Assembly (NCBI RefSeq): GCF_900156685.1 | Contig: NZ_FTOJ01000005.1 | Location: 1-64,000 of the forward strand | Reading direction: 5' to 3' | Length of the DNA: 64,000 nucleotides | Source: Chryseobacterium piscicola | GTDB lineage: Bacteria; Bacteroidota; Bacteroidia; Flavobacteriales; Weeksellaceae | Shown here: positions 25,319 through 34,580 of the stretch, piece by piece | Layout: each line of letters opens with the position of its first letter | Numbering within the stretch: position 1 is the first letter of the stretch | Translations under genes and position numbers: made by a program | Notes under the pieces: generated by a model | What the model was told of the DNA's origin: nothing | Databases searched by the model: none | Seen by the model: the letters and a program-made list of their open reading frames with translations, nothing else

Positions 25319-25828
25319 ATGGAACTTCAAAAAAGCCTTCTACAAAATATAGGGCAATATCTTTCGGATGCCAACGAAACTGTTTCTGTAGCAGAAAGTG
25401 TAACTGCAGGTTTTTTGCAATTTTCATTTTCTCAAATTTACGATGCTCCCAAAGTTTTTAGGGGAGGACTTACTGTCTACGAAAAGAACCAAAAAAAACA
25501 ACTACTAAAGGTAGATTCGAATAGATTTTCGGATGAAGATTTGGTTTCTAAAGAAGTAGCTCAGGAAATGGCTCTCAAAATTTCTGAGATTTTCGATACA
25601 GACTGGGGGATAGGTATTACAGGCTATTCTGAGCCAACGGAAATGTCTGATTTTAAAACTTTCGCTTATTTCAGTTTTGCATATAAGGGTGAAATAATCT
25701 TGACGAAGATTCTCGAGCTTCATCCCAGAACAGAGCCTGTAAAAGCGCAATTGTACTACACAGAGTTTCTTTTGGGTTGTCTTAAATGTGAGCTGAATCA
25801 AATCTTAATGCAAACTCAAGTTAGTTAA
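25319..25828 (+). CDS. CinA C-terminal domain-like protein (divergent PncC family)
   Basis: The protein has 169 residues, the size of stand-alone CinA C-terminal domains (PncC), which deamidate nicotinamide mononucleotide. The family order is present but altered: SVAESVTAGFLQFSF where the canonical motif is ESCTGG, YDAPKVFRGGLTVYEKNQK for the FxGGxVxY motif, and GIGITGYSEPTEMSDFKT for GITGxAGP. The changed Cys/Gly and Gly/Pro positions make the deamidase activity doubtful. The N-terminal molybdopterin-binding half of full CinA is absent. It lies 64 bases before a SemiSWEET gene on the same strand. Confidence 0.8.
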   Translation: MELQKSLLQNIGQYLSDANETVSVAESVTAGFLQFSFSQIYDAPKVFRGGLTVYEKNQKKQLLKVDSNRFSDEDLVSKEVAQEMALKISEIFDTDWGIGITGYSEPTEMSDFKTFAYFSFAYKGEIILTKILELHPRTEPVKAQLYYTEFLLGCLKCELNQILMQTQVS

Positions 25829-25892
25829 AGTTAGCCCATAGCTTAATGTTTAATTTTTATTACCTTTTTCTAAATAGCATTAATAAAAAATA

Positions 25893-26147
25893 ATGGATGA
25901 TAATCTGCTCGGTCTTATCGCCGGAGGTCTTACTAGTGTGGCATCAATACCGCAGTTGGTAAAGGTTTTTAAAGAAAAAAACACCAATGATCTTTCTGCG
26001 CTAATGCTTATTATTTTAATTTCAGGACTGTCTCTTTGGGTTTGGTATGGCTTCTTAAAAGATGAGCTTCCTATTATACTCTCAAACTCATTTGCAGCTC
26101 TTCTTAATTCGGTTTTACTTTTTTGTAAGTTAACATTTAAAAAATAA
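25893..26147 (+). CDS. SemiSWEET sugar transporter (PQ-loop)
   Basis: The protein has 84 residues and three predicted membrane helices, the size of a bacterial SemiSWEET, which dimerises to form a sugar pore. The first helix carries the PQ-loop motif GGLTSVASIPQLVKVF with its key Pro-Gln. The second is LIILISGLSLWVWYGFL and the third NSFAALLNSVLLFCKL; the Asn and Trp residues are expected in the substrate path. The sugar cannot be read from the sequence. It is in the inner membrane. Confidence 0.88.
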   Translation: MDDNLLGLIAGGLTSVASIPQLVKVFKEKNTNDLSALMLIILISGLSLWVWYGFLKDELPIILSNSFAALLNSVLLFCKLTFKK

Positions 26148-26223
26148 ATTTAGATTTTTATTAAAATCATTTCTTTTCATCCTATTTTCTTTAGCCAAAG
26201 CACAACATCACAATTATGTAATT

Positions 26224-27216
26224 ATGGATAATCTACTTCTCAACAATATAAGTTTACAAGGTAAAACAGTAGTCATCACAGGAGGTTCTAGTGGTGTAGG
26301 TAGGGCTGCAGCAGAAGCTTTTGCTCTCGAGGGTTGCAATGTTGTGATTGCCGCAAGAGGTGAACAAGCTCTAGACAATACGGTGAAATTACTACACAAC
26401 TTAGGAGCCGTTGCTTTAGCGGTAAAAACCGATGTTTCTAATGCGGATGAGGTTGAAAATCTTGCCGAACAAGCACTCCAGTTTAATGGTAGAATTGATA
26501 TCTGGATAAATAACGCCGGTGTTATGGCGACCGGAAAATTTGAAGACATGTCTGCTGATGCAATAGATCAGGTAATAAAAACTAATTTGCTAGGTTATAT
26601 TCATGGTGCTCATACGGTCTTGCCTATATTTAAAAAACAAAGTGACGGAATTTTAATTAATAATATTTCCATCGGTGGTTGGGTTCCTACACCTTTTGGA
26701 ACTGCCTATTCTGCTTCCAAATACGGAATTCGTGGTATGGTAGAAGCTTTGCAGGGAGAGATTACAGATTTTCCGAATATTCATGTTTGTGCTTTGTATC
26801 CAGGGATGCAAAAATCCACAGGAAACTCTCATTCTGCAAAATATTCAGGATTAGATTTTAAAGTTCCACCTGGTGCTTCAGATCCAAGAAATTTGGCTCA
26901 AATGATGGTAAAAAGGGCTAAAAATCCTAAAGTTCACACGCTTCCGGACTTTTCAGCTTTTATGATGAAAAATTTTTATAAAGTTTTTCCTAAATTATTT
27001 ACAAGTTTAAGTTTTGGCGCTGTAAAAATGATGATGAAACCAGAAAAAAATAAAGATACCAACGGAAATATATTTGTACCTTCTTCGGGAGAAGCAAAAA
27101 TTTATGGACCAACAGTGTTGCCAAAGATTACCAAACAAACGAAAATAATTACTGCAGGAGCTTTGGTAGTTGGGGCGGCTATTATTTTATTAAATAGTAA
27201 GAACAAAAAATCTTGA
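26224..27216 (+). CDS. Short-chain dehydrogenase/reductase with C-terminal membrane helix
   Basis: The protein has 330 residues. The Rossmann nucleotide-binding motif is TGGSSGVG (residues ~19-26), followed by NNAGVMA, an active-site Ser in INNISIGGW and the catalytic YSASKYG (Tyr-x3-Lys). ARGEQ after the second strand suggests NADP preference. The C-terminal ~25 residues form a hydrophobic segment (IITAGALVVGAAIILLNS), so it may be membrane-anchored. The extension before it (KNFYKVFPKLFTSLSFGAV) is beyond the classical ~250 residues. The substrate is unknown. Confidence 0.9.
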   Translation: MDNLLLNNISLQGKTVVITGGSSGVGRAAAEAFALEGCNVVIAARGEQALDNTVKLLHNLGAVALAVKTDVSNADEVENLAEQALQFNGRIDIWINNAGVMATGKFEDMSADAIDQVIKTNLLGYIHGAHTVLPIFKKQSDGILINNISIGGWVPTPFGTAYSASKYGIRGMVEALQGEITDFPNIHVCALYPGMQKSTGNSHSAKYSGLDFKVPPGASDPRNLAQMMVKRAKNPKVHTLPDFSAFMMKNFYKVFPKLFTSLSFGAVKMMMKPEKNKDTNGNIFVPSSGEAKIYGPTVLPKITKQTKIITAGALVVGAAIILLNSKNKKS

Positions 27217-27244
27217 TTTACACAATTTTTAAAATGCAAAGATT

Positions 27245-27269
27245 AGCATAAATTAGTATGCTTTTTTTT
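27245..27269. terminator. Terminator hairpin between convergent genes
   Basis: AGCATA-aattag-TATGCT followed by T8, between the SDR gene (plus) and the giant helicase gene (minus). Confidence 0.7.
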
Positions 27270-27356
27270 ACGGAAATGTTTTGAGAATAAAGTATAAGAT
27301 AATTGAAGATTATTTTTTATCTATTTAATTTTAAACAGTTAATAAATTTTCTGAAA

Positions 27357-30300
27357 CTATTTTAATGTGATTCTATTTTCAGATTTTTGCAACAATCCTT
27401 TTCCGATTAAGTCCTCTATACAAAAATTCACTACCATGTCGATTTGAGAACCTATTTTCGCAAAACCGAAAGTCTTGCAAACCGCGCGCATCAATTGGTC
27501 TTTATTCAAACTCAAACTCGAATGCATCAATTCCATCATTACCACTGAAATTTCTTCAGGTGCAATCTCGTCTATTATCCTTTTTTCTATAGAATTATCT
27601 CTGTAAAAATCGAGATGTTGAGGTTGTAAATTTTCGCTCCAATAAAATTTCTGATAATTTTCTGTCGTTTCAATATTTGGAATAGAATTTAAGGTTTCCA
27701 AAAGATAGGTATTTAGTTTTTCACCGGCTCTCGAGATGTTCCATAGCTTGAGAATCTTTCTGAACAAACCATTCTCACTGATCGGCGATTCCGTATCGAT
27801 GATGGTTTTTAACTGTCTTAAAAGAACCTGTCTGTTTTCAAAATGATAAATAGATTCCGAGTTGGCATTGATTTCAGAATTGATTTCAGCTGCGATATAA
27901 GGGATTATTTTCGTAGGTTTTTTAGTCTCAGATACTTCGCTTAAAAAAGACTCTTCTTCCATGTGTATTTCCTCACTTTCTTCAGCTTTTTCTTTTATTT
28001 GAGTTTTGATTTTTTCAATTTCTGAATGAATTTCAGTGACAATTTTTTCTTTATTTTTAACCCAGTCCAAAGTCCAGATTCTGAAAACATTCCAACCTAA
28101 ACCTTTCAAAACATTCGGAACAAGCAATTCTCTATCATTGGTCGTATTAATATTGAAATAATTTTCACTGTCTACTAAGATTGCCATCAAATATTCGTGT
28201 TCATTTTTAGGATTAATTACTCCGATGTCGATTTTATATTCTGAAGTTCCGATGTTGGTTTTAATTTTCAAACCATTTTCCTCAAGCGTTTTCGCCATAG
28301 AATTCACCATTTGTTTCTGCTGAGTGATTGCTTGATTTGAGTTTTGATACAGCAAACCTTTTTCAGAAAAATTCAAAAAGTTTTTCAATCCCAAAACGCC
28401 TTCAGAGCTAGTTCTGTTCATGTCAATCTGATCGCCTTTTAACGAAGAAAAAACTTTCATTTCGTAGCGCGCTCTCGTCACGGCAACATTCAGTCGTCTC
28501 CAGCCACCATTGCGGTTGAGTGGGCCAAAATTCATCGAAACTTTCCCGTCCTCATCAAGTCCGTAGCCAATAGAGAACAAAATAATATCTCTTTCGTCAC
28601 CCTGTACATTTTCAAGATTTTTAATGAAAATTGGTTCTTCAGAATTAATTGTAAATTCTTCCAGATGTGGATTTTTTTGAAATAATTTTTGCAGCAAATC
28701 TTCAATTAAACTTTGCTGGGTTTGGCTGAAAGTTACCACACCCATCGATTTTTTATTCTGATTTTCGAGATGAATTCTGATGTATTCAATAATCGCTTCT
28801 GCCTCATTTTTGTTGGTTCTCGTTTTTCCTTTGTCATAAAATCCGTCCACAAATTCAAACGTTACTTTTCTGTTCAAATCATCCGGAGAAGGAAAGGTGA
28901 GGAGCTTATTATCGTAAAAATGAGCATTGGAAAAAGAGATCAGACTTTCATGCTTGCTTCGGTAGTGTCTCAGCAAATAATTCGACGGAATTGAAAGTGC
29001 CAAACAGTCATCCAGAATACTTTCTAAATCTTCTAATTCAAAATTTTCTTCATCTACTTTTTGGGAAGCAAAGAAACTCGTAGGTGGCATCTGTTTCGGG
29101 TCGCCCACGATAATTGCCTGTTTTGCCCTTGCCAAAGCACTTACCGCCTCAGAAGTCGGCAACTGTGAAGCTTCATCAAAAATCACCAAATCAAAATGCT
29201 CTTCATTCACATCAAAATATTGCGCCACAGAAATCGGACTCATCAGCATACAAGGTTTCAGTCTAGGAATCAATGTAGGAATTTGGTCAAACAGCTTTCT
29301 GATAGACAAACCTCTCCCTTTGTTTCGAATCGCTTTCTGCAAAATCCCGATCTCTGAGCTATGAACCGCTTCCTGAGAAAAATTCGGAATACGATCGCTC
29401 AGCTTCATAGTCAGCTGGTTTTTCGTAAGTTTGGTAAATTCTTTGTGTAGATTTTTATACTGTTGAATCTGAGATTCGTATATGTTGGTATCAAAACCGT
29501 TCAAAGTTCCCGAACTATAGATGGTTTTAATGAATAAATTGAGATGAATTATTTTTTCAAATTCTAGCTCCAAAGATTCAGTATCGAGCCAGCCTTTTTC
29601 AAGGAAATTGATGAACCAGTTGAGGTTTAGATCCTGCGCTTTTTCTTTTAAAGCATTAAAATTAATCCAGTCTTCCAGCTGATGGATATTCTGTATAACC
29701 AGCTGTAAATCTGATTGGTTGGGGATTTCTTCTACATATTCCAATAGATTATTTTCGGCAGTGTGAAGTTCTTTCAGTTTTTCTACATTGTCTGAAATGT
29801 TTTTACCGTTGCTTTGTTGTAATGAAAAATATTTCAGCCACTCCGGAAAATTTCTAATGGAAATTTTTTGGGCTAAATCTTTCGCATTATCAATGGTTTT
29901 TAAATCTTTCTCAATCGCCAAAATATCAAAAGAATTTCCGTTAAAATAAAGATTTGTCACCGATGAAACTGCGTTGTAATGAAGGTTTGAGAGTTGGTTT
30001 TTTAGCTGCTGATAATTTTCCAGCTTCTCAAAAAGTCCGTCAATCTGCATATTAGGTTCTATTCCTGATTTCGCATAACCGTTTAGTTGCTGTTTTACTT
30101 TTCTCTGTTTAAACCATTTCGGAATAAACCAAGTATGTTTTGCCTGATTCCAAACGAGTTTTAATGAAGAAAAATCGATATTTAAAATGGAAGAATTAAA
30201 ATTTGAAATAATCTGATTTTCAATTTGTTGATATTGTGCCTGCTGAGTCATCCAGTTTTTAAATAAATTCAGTTGACCTTCATTGAAAACCAAGTCAACC

Positions 30301-33050
30301 AAACCAGATTTTACAGAATTATCTTTTAAAAACTCAAGAATTTCGACACTGTCAGCGTTGGAGATTTCCTCGAGCTGAAACTGTTTTTTGATCTCTTCTG
30401 CTGCATTTTTCTTTTCATTAAACTGAGAAATTGCCGAGAGAATCAGATTTTTATTTTCAAACTGATGGCTCGCTGTCTTGATTGGTTGTAAGGCATGAAG
30501 CGAAGGTTGCCCAACCTTTTGTACAATCGAGGCAAACGGAATCAGCCAGTCTTTCCACTGATTCCAATTAAACACATCGGCGCTTTCCAAAGGAAAATTA
30601 ATGTAAAAACGTTCGTCAGCTTTTACGTTATTGGTTTCCAGAAAAGCAATCGTATCAAATAAACTCCAGCCAATCGGGAATTTTTGATGCAGTTCATTTA
30701 CATATTTTCCGAGTTCTTTTTTGCGCTCATCAAGACGTTTTGCTTCTACATGATAATCTGCATTAATTTTATATTTCGGAACTTCCAGCGTTCTTTCAAA
30801 CTGTTTCAGAACATCCGATTTTTTAGATTTGTTGGAATGTAATTCTAGACAAAATGCACCCAAACCAATATTCTCCAAACGGTGATGAACTACATCTAAA
30901 GCAGCTTTTTTTGCAGCCACGAAAAGTACTTTTTTATCATTCCACAAAGCGTCGGCGATGATATTGGTAATCGTCTGCGATTTTCCGGTTCCGGGAGGCC
31001 CATGAAGAATGAAACTTTTGTTTAGGTTGGCATTTTTCACTGCATTCAACTGAGAATTGTCTGTTGAAATTGGCAAAACCAATTCAGATGCTGAAATATT
31101 TTCCAAACTTTCCACATCATTATCCACGCTTTCCAAAGTTCCTGTCAGTCGTCCGTCAATAAGACTTTTTACAATTGAACTTTTTTGTATTTCTTCGGAA
31201 TATTTTGAAATATCCTGCCAAAGAATCAATTTATTGAAAGAAAAAATCCCCAAAACCAACTGTTCCAAAACATCCCAACCTTCAAGATTGAGAACAGCAT
31301 TTCTGATGATCGCCAAAACTTTCGGAACATCAACTCCCGATTCGTCCATTGGCAGATTCTCTAAGCTGCTGATGTTGAGTTTGTATTCCTGTTTTAAATA
31401 TTCCAGCAACGTAATGTTGATCATGGTTTCCTCTTCACGGCTTCGAAGCGTAAATTTAGAATTGACAGATTTTCTTGAAAGTTCTACGGGAATGAGTAAA
31501 ATGGGAGCCAGTCTTGGTAGGTCTTTATTTTTTGGTTCAAACCATTTCAGCAAACCAATTCCCAAGTACAATGTGCTTTTTCCGTTCTCTTCTTCGGCGA
31601 GTTTTGCACTTCGGTAAAGGTTCGTGAGAATATTATCAAGATCATCCTGATGATAATAGGTGAGGAGTCGGTTGTATTTAAACTCATCTTCAGCCATTTT
31701 AAAGAGTGGCTGTGATTGATGTAATGGTTCGCCGTACAAACTGTATTTTTTGAGAACCGCCTGATTGTTGTCGGGATGAATCGTGAACGATTTTCCGTCG
31801 GCAAGGCTGTCTTCTAGCACATTTATTTTCGTGTCGATTAACTGAAGCATACTTTTGGTAAAGCGCAGATTTAGAAGATTGTTTCTGAGGGATAGATCGA
31901 GCAGTTTTCTTTCCCAGACTTTTTGTTTGGTTAAATTTGAAAAATCCGTCAGTTCGAGATCATCGTATTGCGTTCCCAGATCAAAATCCTGATCGAGTTT
32001 CGATGAATGTTGAATGGAACTGAAGTTTTGATTCTGAACCGTTTCGTTTTTAAGAAGTGGGAGAGGGGAAATTCCTGCTGATCTTGCATTTTTTATGTCT
32101 ATTGACAACAGAAATTTTGAAGAATCCAATAACTGGGTTTCCGCAGAATTCATGGCATTTTTAAATGAAATTTGGGTTCCTCTGCACAGACTGGTTGATT
32201 CAATCAAGGCAATTTCCTTAATTCCCGATGCAATTCTTTTGGAGATCGCCGCCTGATCAAAATTAATCATTCCGTCAAATCGCTGATCATCAAGCCAGAC
32301 TCCGACAAAGGCGTGACCTTCCGTTACCACGATGATCGGATTGAGATCAATCGCTTCAAGACACGCTGCGAAAAGCAGAGAAATATCGATACAGTTTCCG
32401 AATTTTGCTTCTAAAATGGTATACACCAACCTGATTCTTTGTCCGCTCTTTTCAAAACTTGGTGGCATTGAACTGTAAATTAAATCCAGATTTTGAATGG
32501 CTTTATAAATCGCCGAAACCATCTGCAAAACCCTTTCCTTGCTTTTCTGCTGATAGCCTTCAAACGACGGTGTGAGTTTATTTTTCGCCAAAATATCGAT
32601 GGCATCGGCTTTCAATTTATACAACGAAGTGTTATTGGAAAGAACATACGAAGCCAAAAGTTGTGGGTAAGACTGCAATCCACCGAAATAATCTAGCGGC
32701 AGCACTTCGATGCTGAAAGTTTTCTTATAAATAGATTCATCGTTCTTAAAAACCTGAATTTTAATCTGATCCAGATCTTTTTCCGTCAGTCTTTTCAGCA
32801 AATCGTTATTAAAAACAAAGTTGAAAAGCGAGATTTTGTACAGCGCGTTTGCCTTAATTTCATCAATGTAGACATCATATTTTTCAAACAAACCCAATGA
32901 AGAACTGATTTGAAGATTGAGGTTTTCAAAATCTTTAGTCACTTCTCTGAAAGCAATGCTCTGCAGAAAAGGATATTGGTTTAAACAAAAAGTATAGTTG
33001 AAATAAGGGCTGTGCTGTATCTGTAAGTCAAACGGAATAATCTGATTCAT
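27357..33050 (-). CDS. DUF4011 / SF1 helicase / Vsr-like / DUF3320 giant protein, Hhe-like candidate anti-phage protein
   Basis: The protein has 1,897 residues and is cytoplasmic. In order: a beta-rich N-terminus; a transglutaminase-like segment at ~215-255 (FGNCIDISLLFAACLEAI, TEGHAFVGVWLDD); a DUF4011 start near 377 (WERKLLDLSLRNNLLNLRF); an SF1 helicase with Walker A HGPPGTGKSQTITNII near 688, DEASQLP near 1291, VQGDERDIILFSIGYG near 1483 and NVAVTRAR near 1526; a PD-(D/E)xK/Vsr-like domain at ~1590-1660 (YKIDIGVINP, LVDSENYF, LGWNVFRIWTLDWV); and a C-terminal DUF3320 domain at ~1720-1890. DUF4011-helicase-Vsr-DUF3320 is, as I recall, the architecture of the single-gene defence system Hhe. 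Function here is inferred. The nuclease-like part lacks the usual acidic residue of GIECDG. It is monocistronic, and an upstream family-B repeat and a broken cupin gene lie close by. Confidence 0.85.
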   Translation of the reverse strand: MNQIIPFDLQIQHSPYFNYTFCLNQYPFLQSIAFREVTKDFENLNLQISSSLGLFEKYDVYIDEIKANALYKISLFNFVFNNDLLKRLTEKDLDQIKIQVFKNDESIYKKTFSIEVLPLDYFGGLQSYPQLLASYVLSNNTSLYKLKADAIDILAKNKLTPSFEGYQQKSKERVLQMVSAIYKAIQNLDLIYSSMPPSFEKSGQRIRLVYTILEAKFGNCIDISLLFAACLEAIDLNPIIVVTEGHAFVGVWLDDQRFDGMINFDQAAISKRIASGIKEIALIESTSLCRGTQISFKNAMNSAETQLLDSSKFLLSIDIKNARSAGISPLPLLKNETVQNQNFSSIQHSSKLDQDFDLGTQYDDLELTDFSNLTKQKVWERKLLDLSLRNNLLNLRFTKSMLQLIDTKINVLEDSLADGKSFTIHPDNNQAVLKKYSLYGEPLHQSQPLFKMAEDEFKYNRLLTYYHQDDLDNILTNLYRSAKLAEEENGKSTLYLGIGLLKWFEPKNKDLPRLAPILLIPVELSRKSVNSKFTLRSREEETMINITLLEYLKQEYKLNISSLENLPMDESGVDVPKVLAIIRNAVLNLEGWDVLEQLVLGIFSFNKLILWQDISKYSEEIQKSSIVKSLIDGRLTGTLESVDNDVESLENISASELVLPISTDNSQLNAVKNANLNKSFILHGPPGTGKSQTITNIIADALWNDKKVLFVAAKKAALDVVHHRLENIGLGAFCLELHSNKSKKSDVLKQFERTLEVPKYKINADYHVEAKRLDERKKELGKYVNELHQKFPIGWSLFDTIAFLETNNVKADERFYINFPLESADVFNWNQWKDWLIPFASIVQKVGQPSLHALQPIKTASHQFENKNLILSAISQFNEKKNAAEEIKKQFQLEEISNADSVEILEFLKDNSVKSGLVDLVFNEGQLNLFKNWMTQQAQYQQIENQIISNFNSSILNIDFSSLKLVWNQAKHTWFIPKWFKQRKVKQQLNGYAKSGIEPNMQIDGLFEKLENYQQLKNQLSNLHYNAVSSVTNLYFNGNSFDILAIEKDLKTIDNAKDLAQKISIRNFPEWLKYFSLQQSNGKNISDNVEKLKELHTAENNLLEYVEEIPNQSDLQLVIQNIHQLEDWINFNALKEKAQDLNLNWFINFLEKGWLDTESLELEFEKIIHLNLFIKTIYSSGTLNGFDTNIYESQIQQYKNLHKEFTKLTKNQLTMKLSDRIPNFSQEAVHSSEIGILQKAIRNKGRGLSIRKLFDQIPTLIPRLKPCMLMSPISVAQYFDVNEEHFDLVIFDEASQLPTSEAVSALARAKQAIIVGDPKQMPPTSFFASQKVDEENFELEDLESILDDCLALSIPSNYLLRHYRSKHESLISFSNAHFYDNKLLTFPSPDDLNRKVTFEFVDGFYDKGKTRTNKNEAEAIIEYIRIHLENQNKKSMGVVTFSQTQQSLIEDLLQKLFQKNPHLEEFTINSEEPIFIKNLENVQGDERDIILFSIGYGLDEDGKVSMNFGPLNRNGGWRRLNVAVTRARYEMKVFSSLKGDQIDMNRTSSEGVLGLKNFLNFSEKGLLYQNSNQAITQQKQMVNSMAKTLEENGLKIKTNIGTSEYKIDIGVINPKNEHEYLMAILVDSENYFNINTTNDRELLVPNVLKGLGWNVFRIWTLDWVKNKEKIVTEIHSEIEKIKTQIKEKAEESEEIHMEEESFLSEVSETKKPTKIIPYIAAEINSEINANSESIYHFENRQVLLRQLKTIIDTESPISENGLFRKILKLWNISRAGEKLNTYLLETLNSIPNIETTENYQKFYWSENLQPQHLDFYRDNSIEKRIIDEIAPEEISVVMMELMHSSLSLNKDQLMRAVCKTFGFAKIGSQIDMVVNFCIEDLIGKGLLQKSENRITLK

Positions 33051-33161
33051 AAATGTATTTTGTGACCACTCTCTTTTTTGGGAGATAATGCAATTTATAA
33101 AATAAAACAGATATTGACAAAATGGTTTACTGGAATTGGGATTTACATTTGAAATATTAGA

Positions 33162-33250
33162 TTTAAACGCGAAGTGCGCAAAGATCTTTTTAATACTAAC
33201 TGTTTTTAAGCTCGCAAAGGCGTAAACTCAGCGAAGAAACACAAAGATTT
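33162..33250 (-). repeat. Copy of the dispersed intergenic element (family B)
   Basis: On the minus strand it reads AAATCTTTGTGTTTCTTC, GCTGAGTTTACGCCTTTGCG, AGCTTAAAAAC and AGATCTTTGCGCACTTCGCG. It aligns along its length with 60528-60622 and is among the best-preserved copies in the window. Confidence 0.75.
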
Positions 33251-33307
33251 GATTTGTGCTTCTCTTTTTTATGGATTGTAAATCGATTTTTTTTCATATT
33301 ATTAAAA

Positions 33308-33748
33308 ATGAAAAAGTTATTCAAATTATACTGGCCATCATCATCAGTTTTCTGTTTCAACAGAATTTAAATGCTCAGAAAGTCGAAACAACGAAAGAGT
33401 CAGTCAATTACACGATAGAAAACTGCGTGAACGAGTTTGATCTGTCGAAAGCGAAAAAAACAAATTCAGGCTATCAATATTGGTTTGCTGACAAAAAATT
33501 CACGGAGGATAAACAAGCTGAAGATGAGCATCGTTGAGCCTGGAAAATCTACCCATGCGCCACATCGTCATCCTGAGGAGGAATTTTTTTATATTTTTGA
33601 AGGAAAGGCAGCGTTTTATCTCAATGGGAAAACCGTGGAAGTAGGGCCGAATTCCAGTTTGTATTGTCCGCCAAATTCAGAACATGGAATTAGCAATGCG
33701 GGGGATAAAGATTTGAAATAGCAGGTGATTAAAAAGGATTTGAAGTAA
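33308..33748 (+). pseudogene. Decayed secreted cupin-domain protein
   Basis: Three lesions break one ancestral gene. The signal peptide starts MKKLFK at 33308 but its continuation IILAIIISFLFQQNLNAQKV is in another frame. Around 33511 the frame shifts again: FADKKFTED ends in EDEHR-stop, while the next frame gives NKLKMSIVEPGKSTHAPHRH. After DLK an in-frame TAG at 33719 stands where cupins of this type have a Tyr, and the reading then continues QVIKK to a TAA at 33748. The cupin core is otherwise intact (HRHPEEEFFYIFEGKAAFYL, PPNSEHGI). Two of the changes could be sequencing errors, but three independent ones favour real decay. Its original metal site was H-x-H...E...H. Confidence 0.8.
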
Positions 33749-33809
33749 GATATAGATTAGATTTTTAGAGTTTGATTTAAGTAACATTCCAAATCAACAA
33801 TAGTGGAAT

Positions 33810-34328
33810 TTATTTATGAGTAATATTTGCATTTGAAAGGGCGTTTTCAACTTTATTCATATTTTCTAAAATCTTTTTTATCTCCACCGCTTTCTCCGTC
33901 CCAATCAACAGTTTCTTCCCATCCTTAAAAACCAGTTGCAAACCCATATTTCCTGAAATATTATAAGCTTTTCCTCTTCCGAAAGATACAATGCGTAATC
34001 CCCATCCACCATACTCTACCAGCGGGGAATATTCTCTGATGTATGCTTTGTCAATGTTCTTCCAAGGGAGATATTTAAACTTCAAATGAAAGGGAAAGAG
34101 GCGGACTCTGATTCCTAACGCATCTATTTTAGTTTCTAATTTAATAATGAAAAACAAAAGCAAAATTAAAATGGGAATGGCTAAAGAAATAATTAACTCT
34201 GTTGTAGAGAAAAATTCTGCATTTCCAATTGAATTGTATGCAGAAAATCCGAGCACAAAAAGAATGATCAGCCAGAGCCACCATTGTCTGAAGCGCTGTA
34301 TTTCGTAAAATTCGGGATTCTCTTTCAT
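33810..34328 (-). CDS. Membrane protein with PH-like domain, unknown function
   Basis: The protein has 172 residues with two predicted membrane helices near the N-terminus (WWLWLIILFVLGFSAY and IISLAIPILILLLFFIIKL). A cytoplasmic beta-rich domain follows (IDALGIRVRLFPFHLKFKYLPWKNIDKAYIREYSP), ending in an amphipathic helix (EKAVEIKKILENMNKVENAL). The LPWKNID and WGLRI words resemble bacterial PH-like membrane proteins. I do not recognise a named function. It is transcribed alone, convergent with the cupin pseudogene. Confidence 0.72.
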   Translation of the reverse strand: MKENPEFYEIQRFRQWWLWLIILFVLGFSAYNSIGNAEFFSTTELIISLAIPILILLLFFIIKLETKIDALGIRVRLFPFHLKFKYLPWKNIDKAYIREYSPLVEYGGWGLRIVSFGRGKAYNISGNMGLQLVFKDGKKLLIGTEKAVEIKKILENMNKVENALSNANITHK

Positions 34329-34558
34329 TGGCTTTAATTGATGCTTAAAAATAAGAAAATTTTAATTTGTGTCGTGTTTTAAGGTCATGCAGATTTTGCA
34401 AATGATGATACTTTTACAGAATTTCAGTTTCAATATTTAAAATTCTTTATTAGTCGGATGAAATATAAATTTATCAATTAAATAACATCATGAGAAATAT
34501 GAAATGACTTTTAAGAAATATTTAAGGTTTATAATCATAAAAATACTCAGAATATTTC

Positions 34559-34566
34559 TATTTTTG
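34559..34566 (+). promoter_or_regulatory. Bacteroidota -7 promoter element (TATTTTTG)
   Basis: A perfect TAnnTTTG core only 15 bases before the ATG at 34581, so the leader would be very short. No -33 box was seen. Confidence 0.4.
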
Positions 34567-34580
34567 AGAAAACAACATTT

